Source: Clostridia bacterium (GTDB taxonomy: Bacteria; Bacillota; Clostridia; UBA1381). Taken from it: DNA of 64,000 nt. The notes beneath the pieces are model-generated. The model searched no databases. It saw nothing but the letters and a program-made list of their open reading frames with translations, and was not told the origin of the DNA. The translations under genes and the position numbers were made by a program. Every line of letters starts with the position of its first letter. Position 1 is the stretch's first letter. The stretch is taken from contig JAFQJD010000030.1 of assembly GCA_017415105.1 (NCBI GenBank), forward strand, positions 1 through 64,000. Direction: 5' to 3'. Below, piece by piece: positions 17,469 through 26,553 of this stretch.

Positions 17469-17933
17469 TTAAATAAAGATTTTGTGGTTTCTTTTTTCAT
17501 TTTCCCAATAGCACTCTTTCTGTGCCTTGCACTCAAAGCAGATTCTTGAACGCTTATCGGCATCATAAAGGATTTTTGAGAAAACATCAGATTGTGAATT
17601 TGTTCTGTGTCCGAGAATTGCATTAGCTATAAGCTCGGTTTCGTGAGGGGTAAATCCGCAATCTGGCAAAATAATGCGTGCAAGCTCGGCTCCCGATTCG
17701 TTATGCGGTTTATCACTGTAGCGACCGGCATCGTGCAGGAGTGCTGCAGAATAGAAAAGCTCCTTTTCGATTTTATATCCGCCCTCAAAAATCATTATGT
17801 AGCCTATGCGTGCAACATCGAGTGCGTGTTCAAGATTATGGGGACAGAAAATTCGGTTCTGTTCCTTTTCTGTTATAATCTGTGTTCGTTCTTTATACAG
17901 TGGATGATTGTATATTTTGTTACAGCGTTGCAT
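17469..17933 (-). CDS. HD-domain metal-dependent phosphohydrolase in folate operon
   Basis: 154-residue protein with the HD pattern: H32-N-L-E-H36, then A-L-L-H67-D68-A-G-R and a later D in Y-D-A-D-K-R. This is the metal site of HD phosphohydrolases. Four late cysteines are odd (residues about 134-145, C-F-E-C-K-A-Q-K-E-C, and one before). Its start overlaps the folC stop by 14 nt, and folP follows. Location suggests hydrolysis of a pterin or folate intermediate, such as dihydroneopterin triphosphate, but that is inference. Confidence 0.8.
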   Translation of the reverse strand: MQRCNKIYNHPLYKERTQIITEKEQNRIFCPHNLEHALDVARIGYIMIFEGGYKIEKELFYSAALLHDAGRYSDKPHNESGAELARIILPDCGFTPHETELIANAILGHRTNSQSDVFSKILYDADKRSRICFECKAQKECYWENEKRNHKIFI

Positions 17934-19170
17934 TGTTCTCTGACCTTTCTATAATCTGCTTTGCCTCGTCAAGAATGGAAAGCGTTCCGAATATGACGGT
18001 TTTTTTGTAATGCGATGCCTCTTTTATGGCATCGGAGAGAGTGTCTGATGTTTTAGCATCTGCACCTTGACTTTTAAATGCATCACAAAGAGTTTCTTTT
18101 TCAAGCCCGCGAGGTGCAGGTGCTGTTACGCAATATACCTTTTTTGCATACGGTGCTGCAATCTCTGCTATTTTTTTATACTCCTTGTCACGGAAGCATG
18201 CACATATAAATGCAGTGTCATCGGGTGTTGTATATGCTTCTAAAGACTTTGCAAGTGCTGTTGCACCGTCAGGATTATGTGCACCGTCAAGAATGAATTT
18301 TCCGATACGTTGGAATCTGTATGCCCAACGTGCGTTTTTTATTCCGTTTTTTATTGCAGAATCTGAAATGCCAAGCACTTTTGCTACAGTTATTGCAATT
18401 GATGCGTTTTCGGGCTGATATATTCCAAGCATATGTGTGGTGTATTCATCACCGTTTAAATTAAAAACAGTTTTTGTATCGCTTATATCTGTCATTTCTG
18501 CGGTGCCTGCCCGATAAAGCACCGCATTATGTTTTTTGCACACGGCTTCTATAACCTGCATTGCCTCATTATTCTGCGTTGCAGAAATGACCGGAACACC
18601 GTTTTTTATTATTCCGGCTTTTTGCGTTGCAATATCCGGTATGGTATCGCCCAGAAATGATGTATGGTCAAGCGAAATTTTTGTTATAACCGACAGTGCC
18701 GGATTTTTAATTGCATTTGTTGCATCATTCATTCCACCCATACCACATTCTATTATTACATAATCGGGCAACAGGCGAGAAAAAACCAAAAATGCAAGTG
18801 CCGTTTCTGCCTCAAACGAGGTTGGGAAAATATTCTTTTTTTCAAGGTGTTCCATTGCGGATTTCAGTGTATCGGCACATTCGCCGATAATTTCTTTTGC
18901 GACACTTTTGCCGTTTATTAAAAACGTGTTTTCGTATTCACCTACACACGGAGAAACGAATCTGCCACATTGCATATTTGCACTCTCAATAATTGATGAG
19001 ATATATGCACCCACCGAGCCTTTGCCGTTAGTTCCTGCAATGTGGATAATCTGCAGTTGCTTTTCGGGATTTGTGAGCTCTGAAAGTAACGCTCTTATAT
19101 TATCAAGTCCCGGAACTATTCCACGCCCTGTAAGGCTTTTTATATATTCTTTTACTGAATGATAATCCAT
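17920..19170 (-). CDS. folC: Folylpolyglutamate / dihydrofolate synthase (copy 2)
   Basis: 416-residue Mur-ligase-family enzyme with the loop H-I-A-G-T-N-G-K-G-S-V (about 43-53), E-C-G-M-G-G-M-N-D-A-T-N, and S-L-D-H-T-S-F-L-G-D-T. The C-terminal domain has D-G-A-H-N-P-D-G-A. It aligns along its length with the copy at 3116 but is clearly diverged. This copy leads the folate operon and is the better candidate for dihydrofolate synthase; the valS-linked copy may do polyglutamylation. That division of labour is inferred. Confidence 0.94.
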   Translation of the reverse strand: MDYHSVKEYIKSLTGRGIVPGLDNIRALLSELTNPEKQLQIIHIAGTNGKGSVGAYISSIIESANMQCGRFVSPCVGEYENTFLINGKSVAKEIIGECADTLKSAMEHLEKKNIFPTSFEAETALAFLVFSRLLPDYVIIECGMGGMNDATNAIKNPALSVITKISLDHTSFLGDTIPDIATQKAGIIKNGVPVISATQNNEAMQVIEAVCKKHNAVLYRAGTAEMTDISDTKTVFNLNGDEYTTHMLGIYQPENASIAITVAKVLGISDSAIKNGIKNARWAYRFQRIGKFILDGAHNPDGATALAKSLEAYTTPDDTAFICACFRDKEYKKIAEIAAPYAKKVYCVTAPAPRGLEKETLCDAFKSQGADAKTSDTLSDAIKEASHYKKTVIFGTLSILDEAKQIIERSENNATL

Positions 19171-19200
19171 ACCGTTAAGTCCTTAAACTGAATTTCCTTA

Positions 19201-19229
19201 ATTATACCACATTGACCTTTTTGTGTCAA
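19201..19229 (-). promoter_or_regulatory. Promoter of the folate operon
   Basis: Minus strand TTGACA (19229-19224) and TATAAT (19206-19201), 17-nt spacer, both boxes perfect. It lies about 30 nt upstream of the folC start. Confidence 0.85.
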
Positions 19230-19274
19230 TTTATTCTTTTTATTGTCTGAAATAGGCGTTTTTGAAAAAAATGC

Positions 19275-19303
19275 TTTACAAAATATTTGTGTTTTGCTAT
19301 AAT
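19275..19303 (+). promoter_or_regulatory. Promoter of the rhamnosidase gene
   Basis: TTTACA (19275-19280), 17 nt, TATAAT (19298-19303), divergent from the folate promoter. Confidence 0.75.
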
Positions 19304-19344
19304 GTGGATAATATAAAAAAGCTCCTATGAAAGGGAATAAAATT

Positions 19345-21975
19345 ATGGAATTGAAACAGTATACAAAAATCGAAAAAGACTTTGGAAAAGCATCGTTTAT
19401 ATCAGCTCCTGAGTCGGAACTTTTAAAGTTCAACCGACCGAAGGACGCGAACTTTCCAAACGCATCATATATATGGCCTGTTGGCTGTACAAGATTTCAT
19501 GCATACCGTCTTTTTACACCCAAAAAGGATGTGGCAAAGATTGAGGTGGCATTCACCTGCGATAATATAATTGATTTATGGCTTAACGGTAAGCAGTTTG
19601 CTGATGAGGTGAAAGAGTTACCGTTAACTGATATAACAAATCTTTTGGTTGATGGTGAGAATAACCTCCACATAAGAGGCTATCAGTCAAATACTGACGA
19701 GCGTTTCTCATCAGCAATGACGGGGGGTATAAGAATTACATATACTGACGGCGAGATCGAGGAAATCGTAACCGATGAAAGCTTTATGCAGATACAGCTT
19801 GTTGGTTTCTGGGTGATGGACGAGCCGGACGGCTTTGAAACTGCAACGAGCGATAATGCATCTCACATGTATTCATTGCCGATGCATCCGATTGCCTTAA
19901 GACGTTCATTCTATTATATACGTCAGTTTCAGTTAAATGAGATGCCGGTTTCAGCAAAGCTCTATTCAACTGCACTCGGTGCATATGAACCGTATATGAA
20001 CGGTGAGCGTATTACTGACAGTTTCTTTATGCCGTTTTGTATGAACTATCAGAAAGAATATCAGGAGTTTGACATTCTTCCGATGCTTAATAAGGGTAAG
20101 AATACAATCGGAGCGATACTCGGCAACGGTTCATACAACTGTAGGTCATGGGGTAGTCTGTGGGCTAAAGAGCCGGAGTTTATGGCAATAGTTGAGTTTA
20201 CATATGCTGACGGCAGAACAGAATATATTTACACAGACGAGGAGTGGCTATGCACTCCCTCACCGCTTGTTGAGAATGACATTCAGTACGGTGAGAAATA
20301 TGATGCACGTCTTGAAACTCCCGACTGGTGCAATGCTGATGTTGACGCATCAGGTTTTACATCGGTAGTTGCACGTCCGAACACCGATAATGTAATGCTT
20401 CTTTTGCAGTCATATCCGTTGATTAAAAAGGCAGAGGAGAGAGTTTGTACTGAATACACTCTTATCGGTGATAATACGCCGATGTATGATTCGGGACTTT
20501 GTGTTGCCGGTCGTGCAAGAATAACCTTTAAGAATCTGCCGAAGGGCAAAAAGGTAAGAATACGTTATTGTGAGCATCTTGCAGACGACGGTATGCCAGA
20601 TAACGGTGCATATACAACTGTATTCTATCAGCAGGACAGTGCACCCGGCGGTAAGAGCGAGCAGTTTATGCGTAATATGGACGTATATTATGCAAAGGGT
20701 GAGCCGGAGGAAACATACGAATGCCGTTTCTCATACACAGGCTACAGATATATCTGGATTGAGGGGCTTGATTCACTTGATCAGGTAGGCGAAGTTGTGG
20801 CACTTGAAATCCGCACAGATCTTGAGCATGTGAGCGAGATAAAGACAGATAATCAGATGATTATGGACATATATAATGCAACAAAGCGTTCATGGCTTAA
20901 CAATGTCCATAACGGCCCGACAGACTGCCCGACACGTGAGAAGAATTTCTGGAACGGTGATTCACAGATATTCTCGCATACTGCCTGCTGGCTGACTGAT
21001 AACTCCGATTTCCTTGCACGCTGGACAGATAATGGCATTAAGATGCATCCGGGTCCCTGGGCATGGGAGGATGAAACATATGAGATTCCGTATACTCTCT
21101 ATAAGTTCTACGGCGATAAGGAAATATTAAGGGCAAGGTTCTCTGAAATAGTAAAGCTTGTAGAGAAACGTATTGAACCCGGCAGACTAATACCAATAGG
21201 TCAGGACCATCAGTATTGTGACTGGTTGAATCCTACGGGTGAATCGCCCGATACACCGTTCTTTGGCGGATGCTGGTACTATCATATGCTTGACCGCGTT
21301 TCGGAGATTGCCGATATTATCGGCGAGAATGCAAAACGTGACGAGTACAGAAAAATGGCAGATGTGGCACGTGAGGAGTTTAACCGTGTACATCTTGTTG
21401 ATGGAGGAACAGACTACAGTGCTCGTAATCAGTGTGGTATTGTGCTTCCGTTGGCGTTCGGTATTGCACCTGAGGAAAAAAGAGAAGCACTTGCCAAAAC
21501 TCTTGTTGAGTATGTTAAAAAGGCGAACTATCACGTGACAACCGGCTTTATCGGTTCAAGATTTTTGCCGGAGGTTTTGGCAGATTGCGGATATTCTGAG
21601 GTAGTATATAAGATACTTATGCAGAGAGATTTCCCGTCATGGGGATATATACTTGATACAGGTGCTACTGCAATCACAGAGAGCTGGTGGGGACATAATG
21701 ATGTGGACAGATCACTCAGTATGTGTCATTTCTCACTCGGTGCAATTACAGGCTGGTTCTATGAGTATCTTGGCGGTATCAGAATAAACGACAGTGCTCC
21801 GGGACTTACAGAGATTGTGTTTAAACCCCATATGATAAAGAAAATCGGAAGCTTTGCTGTTAAGTATCAGTCACAGCTTGGTGAGATTTCTACAGAATGG
21901 CATTTTGAAGGCGATAAGCCGGTATTCAGCTACAAAGTACCCGAAGGCGTTAAGGCTACGGTTGTACTTGACTAA
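19345..21975 (+). CDS. GH78-like alpha-L-rhamnosidase
   Basis: Glycoside hydrolase of 876 residues, the usual size for family 78, with no signal peptide, so probably cytoplasmic. The N-terminal beta domains precede an (alpha/alpha)6 catalytic domain. The catalytic signature reads D-C-P-T-R-E-K-N-F-W-N-G-D-S-Q near residue 535, and the late G-A-T-A-I-T-E-S-W-W-G near 775 carries the probable general base Glu. These enzymes release L-rhamnose from plant glycosides or polysaccharides. I use the second ATG because AAAGGG precedes it and the first ATG (19327) has no ribosome site. It is a single-gene unit between promoter and terminator. Confidence 0.9.
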   Translation: MELKQYTKIEKDFGKASFISAPESELLKFNRPKDANFPNASYIWPVGCTRFHAYRLFTPKKDVAKIEVAFTCDNIIDLWLNGKQFADEVKELPLTDITNLLVDGENNLHIRGYQSNTDERFSSAMTGGIRITYTDGEIEEIVTDESFMQIQLVGFWVMDEPDGFETATSDNASHMYSLPMHPIALRRSFYYIRQFQLNEMPVSAKLYSTALGAYEPYMNGERITDSFFMPFCMNYQKEYQEFDILPMLNKGKNTIGAILGNGSYNCRSWGSLWAKEPEFMAIVEFTYADGRTEYIYTDEEWLCTPSPLVENDIQYGEKYDARLETPDWCNADVDASGFTSVVARPNTDNVMLLLQSYPLIKKAEERVCTEYTLIGDNTPMYDSGLCVAGRARITFKNLPKGKKVRIRYCEHLADDGMPDNGAYTTVFYQQDSAPGGKSEQFMRNMDVYYAKGEPEETYECRFSYTGYRYIWIEGLDSLDQVGEVVALEIRTDLEHVSEIKTDNQMIMDIYNATKRSWLNNVHNGPTDCPTREKNFWNGDSQIFSHTACWLTDNSDFLARWTDNGIKMHPGPWAWEDETYEIPYTLYKFYGDKEILRARFSEIVKLVEKRIEPGRLIPIGQDHQYCDWLNPTGESPDTPFFGGCWYYHMLDRVSEIADIIGENAKRDEYRKMADVAREEFNRVHLVDGGTDYSARNQCGIVLPLAFGIAPEEKREALAKTLVEYVKKANYHVTTGFIGSRFLPEVLADCGYSEVVYKILMQRDFPSWGYILDTGATAITESWWGHNDVDRSLSMCHFSLGAITGWFYEYLGGIRINDSAPGLTEIVFKPHMIKKIGSFAVKYQSQLGEISTEWHFEGDKPVFSYKVPEGVKATVVLD

Positions 21976-21980
21976 ACAAT

Positions 21981-22014
21981 AAAATCCTGTTACCAAAACG
22001 GTAACAGGATTTTT
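21981..22014 (+). terminator. Terminator of the rhamnosidase gene
   Basis: Perfect 14-bp stem (AAAATCCTGTTACC, loop aaaac, GGTAACAGGATTTT) ending in T residues. Confidence 0.92.
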
Positions 22015-22027
22015 ATGTAATTTGGAC

Positions 22028-22056
22028 TTGCATAAAAGAGTAAAATGTTGTATAAT
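22028..22056 (+). promoter_or_regulatory. Promoter of the DacF-type gene
   Basis: TTGCAT (22028-22033), 17 nt, TATAAT (22051-22056), about 25 nt ahead of the AAGGAGG ribosome site. Confidence 0.75.
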
Positions 22057-22081
22057 ATTTAATGTTGGTTAAGGAGGGGGA

Positions 22082-23209
22082 ATTGCAACGAAACGTGTAT
22101 TTTTGTTAACAGTGATTTTTATGCTGATTATGACACAAAAGACGATTGCAGACACAGCAACAGCAAAAAGTTACTGTGTGATGAACTCTCTGACAGGTGA
22201 GATTGTATTTGAAAATAATGCAGATACCCGACTGCCTATGGCAAGCACAACGAAGATTATGACGCTTCTTGTTGCACTTAAAAACTCAAAGCCGGACGAT
22301 ATTGTGACCGTAAGCCGTGAGGCGACACTTGAGGAAGGCTCATCGGCATATCTTAAGCCCGGTGCAAAAATAACAATGCGTGATGTCTGCTATGGGCTTA
22401 TGCTCAATTCCGGCAATGATGCAGCGGTTGCGATTGCAGAGTATATAAGTGGAAATACAGACAGCTTTGTAAAGCTGATGAACGACACTGCCAAAACGCT
22501 TGGCATGAAAAATACACATTTCATAACCCCGAACGGTCTGCACGATGACGAGCATTATACAACAGCAAAAGAGCTTGCAAAAATGACACGGTATGCACTG
22601 AAAAATGAAACAGTACGTGAAATTGTATCGTCACGCAGTTATACTTCGTCAATGAAGATGCCTGACGGAACAGTTGAAAATGTCGAATACATAAACCACA
22701 ACCGTTTATTAAAAGAGCTTGATGGCTGTATTGGTGTTAAAACCGGTTTTACGAAAGCGGCAGGACGCTGCCTTGTAAGTGCAATAAACCGTGACGGTGC
22801 GGAGTATATTATTGTAACACTCAATGACCCGGATGACTGGAAAACACATAAAGAATTATGTGAGAAAGCATTTGAGGGCGGAATTAAACGTATCATAATA
22901 AAAAAAGGCGACTGTATGAAGCATGCGGTTTATGAAAAGGAAGAATGTGCACTTGTTACTACAGACGATTTTTCTGTGGTTGTGAACGGGAACGAAAACA
23001 ATTTTGAGGTAGTGAAGCATCTGCCCAAAACCATAGATTTTCCGTTTAATAAGGGAGAAAAGGTCGGATATATAGAGATAAACGCCAACGGCGAAATAAT
23101 AGGCACGGTTGATGTTGTATCAGAGTGTGATTTTAATCCGTCAGGTGAGGCTAAGGTTAAAAACTGCTTTATGTTCACATTCTTAAATATACTACGAAAT
23201 CTGATTTAG
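22082..23209 (+). CDS. D-alanyl-D-alanine carboxypeptidase (DacF/PBP5 type)
   Basis: Serine-type carboxypeptidase that trims the terminal D-Ala from peptidoglycan stems. The S-x-x-K motif is A-S-T-T-K, S-x-N is S-G-N-D-A, and K-T-G is V-K-T-G-F-T. The signal peptide is basic then hydrophobic (A-T-K-R-V-F-L-L-T-V-I-F-M-L-I-M) and ends near I-A-D. The start is awkward. The codon in frame behind AAGGAGGGGGA is ATT (22082); the next possible start, TTG at 22103, lacks a ribosome site and would lose the basic n-region. I annotate from 22082 with doubt. An rluB gene follows after 9 nt. Confidence 0.9.
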   Translation: MATKRVFLLTVIFMLIMTQKTIADTATAKSYCVMNSLTGEIVFENNADTRLPMASTTKIMTLLVALKNSKPDDIVTVSREATLEEGSSAYLKPGAKITMRDVCYGLMLNSGNDAAVAIAEYISGNTDSFVKLMNDTAKTLGMKNTHFITPNGLHDDEHYTTAKELAKMTRYALKNETVREIVSSRSYTSSMKMPDGTVENVEYINHNRLLKELDGCIGVKTGFTKAAGRCLVSAINRDGAEYIIVTLNDPDDWKTHKELCEKAFEGGIKRIIIKKGDCMKHAVYEKEECALVTTDDFSVVVNGNENNFEVVKHLPKTIDFPFNKGEKVGYIEINANGEIIGTVDVVSECDFNPSGEAKVKNCFMFTFLNILRNLI

Positions 23210-23218
23210 GAGAGAAAC

Positions 23219-23941
23219 ATGGGAGAAATAGTAAGATTACAGAAATATATAGCAATGAGCGGTACGGCATCACGACGTGGTGCTGAACAGCTCATTGAAG
23301 AGGGAAGAGTAAAAGTGAACGGCAAGCTCGTAAGAGAACAGGGTGTCAGGGTCGAGGTGGGCTGTGACAGTGTTGAGGTTGACGGTATACTATTAAAGGT
23401 AAACGATAAAAAGATTTATATTGCACTCAATAAACCGGCAGGCTATGTAACTACCGTAAAGGATCAGTTCGACCGCCCGACGGTTATTGACCTTGTCGAA
23501 AAGGAAATTCATACACGGGTGTTTCCTGTAGGCAGACTTGATTATGAAACAGAAGGTTTGCTCCTTATGACTAATGACGGTGACTGGGCAAATAAGGTCA
23601 CACATCCGAGATTTGAGTCAAAGAAGAAATATTATGCAGTGTTAAAAGGTGTTTTAACTATACCTGAACTTAACAAAATCCGTCGCGGTGTGGTAATTGA
23701 CGGCAAAAAGACAAGTCCTGCCGAATGTGAGATAATGGAAATTGATATGGGTATGACACTTGTTGAGATTACTATCCACGAGGGCAGAAACCGACAGGTG
23801 AGAAAAATGTTTGAGGCAGTGGGACATACCGTAAAAGCACTCAGACGTGAGAGCATAGGTATAGTGGAGCTTGGCAACCTTCCTGAAGGTCGTTGGCGTT
23901 ATCTTACATCAAGCGAGATTGAATATTTCAGACGCAAATAA
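23219..23941 (+). CDS. rluB: Pseudouridine synthase, RluB/RsuA family
   Basis: Converts a uridine of rRNA to pseudouridine. The N-terminal S4 RNA-binding domain (L-Q-K-Y-I-A-M-S-G-T-A-S-R-R-G-A-E) is followed by the catalytic motif G-R-L-D-Y-E-T-E-G-L-L-L-M-T-N-D-G, in which D is the nucleophile, and H-E-G-R-N-R-Q-V-R-K-M-F. 240 residues fits RluB, which modifies the 23S rRNA in B. subtilis and E. coli. Its position behind a dacF-type gene is common in Clostridia. Start ATG follows AGGAGAG. Confidence 0.94.
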   Translation: MGEIVRLQKYIAMSGTASRRGAEQLIEEGRVKVNGKLVREQGVRVEVGCDSVEVDGILLKVNDKKIYIALNKPAGYVTTVKDQFDRPTVIDLVEKEIHTRVFPVGRLDYETEGLLLMTNDGDWANKVTHPRFESKKKYYAVLKGVLTIPELNKIRRGVVIDGKKTSPAECEIMEIDMGMTLVEITIHEGRNRQVRKMFEAVGHTVKALRRESIGIVELGNLPEGRWRYLTSSEIEYFRRK

Positions 23942-23962
23942 TACGAAGGACGTGAAAAGAGA

Positions 23963-24577
23963 GTGGACTTTACAGCAATAGATTTTGAAACGGCATCGAG
24001 CGAGCGGACAAGCGTCTGTTCGCTCGGTTGGTGTGTGGTTAAGGACAATATCATAACCGAGAGAAAAGAAATCCTCATAAAACCCGATCCGTTCAAATTC
24101 AATGAGTATAACACAAAAATAAACGGAATAACTCCTGAAATGGTATGGGATAAGCCGACATTTGATATGTATTGGGACAAGCTTCGTCCGTACATAGAAA
24201 ACAGGATGGTAATAGCACATAACGCATCGTTTGATATACACGTGCTTTGTTCAACGCTTGAGCATTTTGGTATCGAAATCCCGGATTTCAGCTATATGTG
24301 CACAGTTCAGCTTTCGCAAAAAGCATATCCTGAACTGCCGAGCCACAAGCTCAATAATCTTGCTGATGCACTTGGGATTGAATTTAATCACCACAGAGCG
24401 TATGATGATGCTTATGCGTGTGCGGCGGCATTTCTGAGGATTGCAGAGGATTATTCGCTTGAAAGCCTTGAAGAAATGGAAGAGTGCTTTGGTATCAAAA
24501 GAGGGATTGTTGTAAGAGGGACAGGAATAATAAACAAAAAAATAAAAAAATGTTCAAAAGTCACTAAAAAATATTGA
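23963..24577 (+). CDS. 3'-5' exonuclease, DnaQ/epsilon-like
   Basis: DEDDh-type exonuclease of 204 residues. Exo I is D-F-E-T-A, Exo II is H-N-A-S-F-D-I, and Exo III is H-H-R-A-Y-D-D-A. Stand-alone proteins like this digest single-stranded DNA or RNA or proofread; the exact role is not readable. The start is GTG, weakly supported by AAGGA about 14 nt upstream. PolC at 35730 has its own internal exonuclease, so this is not its epsilon subunit. Confidence 0.88.
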   Translation: MDFTAIDFETASSERTSVCSLGWCVVKDNIITERKEILIKPDPFKFNEYNTKINGITPEMVWDKPTFDMYWDKLRPYIENRMVIAHNASFDIHVLCSTLEHFGIEIPDFSYMCTVQLSQKAYPELPSHKLNNLADALGIEFNHHRAYDDAYACAAAFLRIAEDYSLESLEEMEECFGIKRGIVVRGTGIINKKIKKCSKVTKKY

Positions 24578-24602
24578 TTTTATATATTGTTTGTGTTATA
24601 AT
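24574..24602 (+). promoter_or_regulatory. Promoter of the CapD-like gene
   Basis: TTGATT (24574-24579), 17 nt, TATAAT (24597-24602). The -35 box overlaps the last codon of the exonuclease gene. Confidence 0.6.
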
Positions 24603-24637
24603 TATATAGTTTAATAAATTGAAACGGAGGTAACTTT

Positions 24638-26527
24638 ATGAAAAAACCACAGTCTCGACCAAAGACACGATCGGTTTTTCTTGACCATTTTGTTTTCCGC
24701 AACCGGACATTACTGGTCATGGACATAATAGTTATTGCAGCAGCGTATTTTGTTACATTTTTCTTGGCAATAGAGGATTGGTCAAGGGCATACGGATGCC
24801 TTATTGAAACTCCCACGATTATTGCCGTTGGTATTAGTATTGTTCTGTTTATTGGCACAATGCTTCTGATGCGGATTTACCGTATATTGTGGACGCATGG
24901 CGGAACGCATGATTATCTGAATATTGCCCAGGCATGTGCAATAGCCTCGATGCTTGTGTTGATTGTAAATATTTTTATGATAAAATCATTCAGCTATCCA
25001 CCCAAAATTACTTTGTGTGCAGCTTTTATTTCTTCGGCGGGTATTTTGTCCCTGAGAATGATGACACGTGCAGCATATAACATTTATAAAGGCTCTACGA
25101 TTGTTGTAGAAGACCGTAAACGGCTTATGATTGTCGGTGCAGGAACATCTGCGGCTGTCATAATGAGGGATTTGTACAGCAATGAAAACCTCAAGTATAA
25201 TGTTGTGTGTTTTGTGGATGATAACAAACAGAAGCATAACGCAACAATCGGCGGTGTAAAAATCTGCGGTGACCGCTACGATATACCAAGACTTGCTAAA
25301 ACCTATGCGGTTGATGAAATATTGATAGCAATTCCGTCAGCAACAGCGAGTGACAGAAAGAAAATAATTGAAATCTGTAACGAAACCGGTTGTAAAGTTA
25401 AAATCTTGCCGAGCGTTGACCAGATGATAGGCGACGATTTGCATATGCAGATGCGTAGCGTTCAGATTGAAGACCTGCTTGAACGTGAGCCGATAAAGCT
25501 TAATAATACCGAAATAGAAGATTACATAAAAGAAAAGGTAATACTTGTAACGGGCGGAGGCGGTTCAATTGGTTCAGAGCTGTGTCGTCAGATTATGAGG
25601 TTTAATCCGGAAAAGCTTGTTATTCTTGACATATATGAGAATAATGCGTATGATATTCAGATGGAGCTTAACCGATTGTATCCCCAAAATCCTCCGGAGA
25701 TTATAATTGCATCTGTGCGTGACCGTGACAGACTTGAGGATATATTTTCAAAATACCGTCCGTATATTGTTTTCCATGCAGCTGCACATAAGCACGTTCC
25801 GCTTATGGAGGACAGTCCGCAGGAAGCAATAAAGAATAATGTTATAGGAACACTTAACGTAACACAGTGTGCTGATAAATACGGTGTAAAGCGGTTTGTA
25901 ATGATTTCAACGGATAAAGCAGTGAACCCCACGAACGTAATGGGTGCTACAAAACGTATCTGTGAAATGATAGTGCAGTCAGCACAAAAGGCAAGTAAAA
26001 CGGAGTTTGTGGCAGTACGTTTCGGTAACGTGCTTGGTTCAAACGGCAGCGTTATACCGCTCTTTAAACGTCAGATTGAAGAGGGTGGTCCTGTTACGGT
26101 TACGGACAAGCGTATCACCCGTTTCTTTATGACAATACCTGAGGCAGCACAGCTTGTGCTGCAGTCGGCAGGATATGCTAAGGGTGGCGAGATATTTGTC
26201 CTTGATATGGGTGAGCCGGTTAAGATCTACGACCTTGCAAAGAATCTTATCAGACTTTCCGGATATAAGCCTGATGAAGACATAAGAATAGAAGAGTGCG
26301 GTCTGCGACCGGGTGAGAAGCTTTATGAGGAGCTTCTGATGAACGAAGAAGGACTTACTGATACAAGCCACAACAAGATATTTATCGGACAACCTATTGA
26401 TGTTGACCGTGATCAGCTTATGGCATACATAAAAGAGCTTGATAAAGCGGCAGAAACAAATGATAATGAGCTTATAAAGAGTACAATCGAAAAGGTTGTT
26501 CCGACATATAACAGAAAAAAAGCATAA
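24638..26527 (+). CDS. CapD/FlaA1-type nucleoside-diphosphate-sugar dehydratase, membrane-bound
   Basis: 629-residue polysaccharide biosynthesis protein. Four N-terminal membrane helices (about residues 25-150) are followed by a first Rossmann region (V-G-A-G-T-S-A-A-V) and a second extended-SDR domain (V-T-G-G-G-G-S-I-G-S-E-L). The active-site segment is S-T-D-K-A-V-N-P-T-N-V-M-G-A-T-K-R, with Met where classical SDRs have Tyr, which is the norm for this group of UDP-GlcNAc 4,6-dehydratases. It probably makes a 4-keto-6-deoxy sugar for a surface glycan. It is alone, without glycosyltransferases nearby. Confidence 0.92.
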   Translation: MKKPQSRPKTRSVFLDHFVFRNRTLLVMDIIVIAAAYFVTFFLAIEDWSRAYGCLIETPTIIAVGISIVLFIGTMLLMRIYRILWTHGGTHDYLNIAQACAIASMLVLIVNIFMIKSFSYPPKITLCAAFISSAGILSLRMMTRAAYNIYKGSTIVVEDRKRLMIVGAGTSAAVIMRDLYSNENLKYNVVCFVDDNKQKHNATIGGVKICGDRYDIPRLAKTYAVDEILIAIPSATASDRKKIIEICNETGCKVKILPSVDQMIGDDLHMQMRSVQIEDLLEREPIKLNNTEIEDYIKEKVILVTGGGGSIGSELCRQIMRFNPEKLVILDIYENNAYDIQMELNRLYPQNPPEIIIASVRDRDRLEDIFSKYRPYIVFHAAAHKHVPLMEDSPQEAIKNNVIGTLNVTQCADKYGVKRFVMISTDKAVNPTNVMGATKRICEMIVQSAQKASKTEFVAVRFGNVLGSNGSVIPLFKRQIEEGGPVTVTDKRITRFFMTIPEAAQLVLQSAGYAKGGEIFVLDMGEPVKIYDLAKNLIRLSGYKPDEDIRIEECGLRPGEKLYEELLMNEEGLTDTSHNKIFIGQPIDVDRDQLMAYIKELDKAAETNDNELIKSTIEKVVPTYNRKKA

Positions 26528-26553
26528 AATTTTCGCAAAAGAGGTAGTCAGAT

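Noticed and set aside
19345-21975. Glycoside hydrolase as part of the AraC-regulated sugar operon
   Set aside because: It is 6 kb away, has its own promoter and terminator, and is separated by unrelated genes; functional linkage is possible but not shown.
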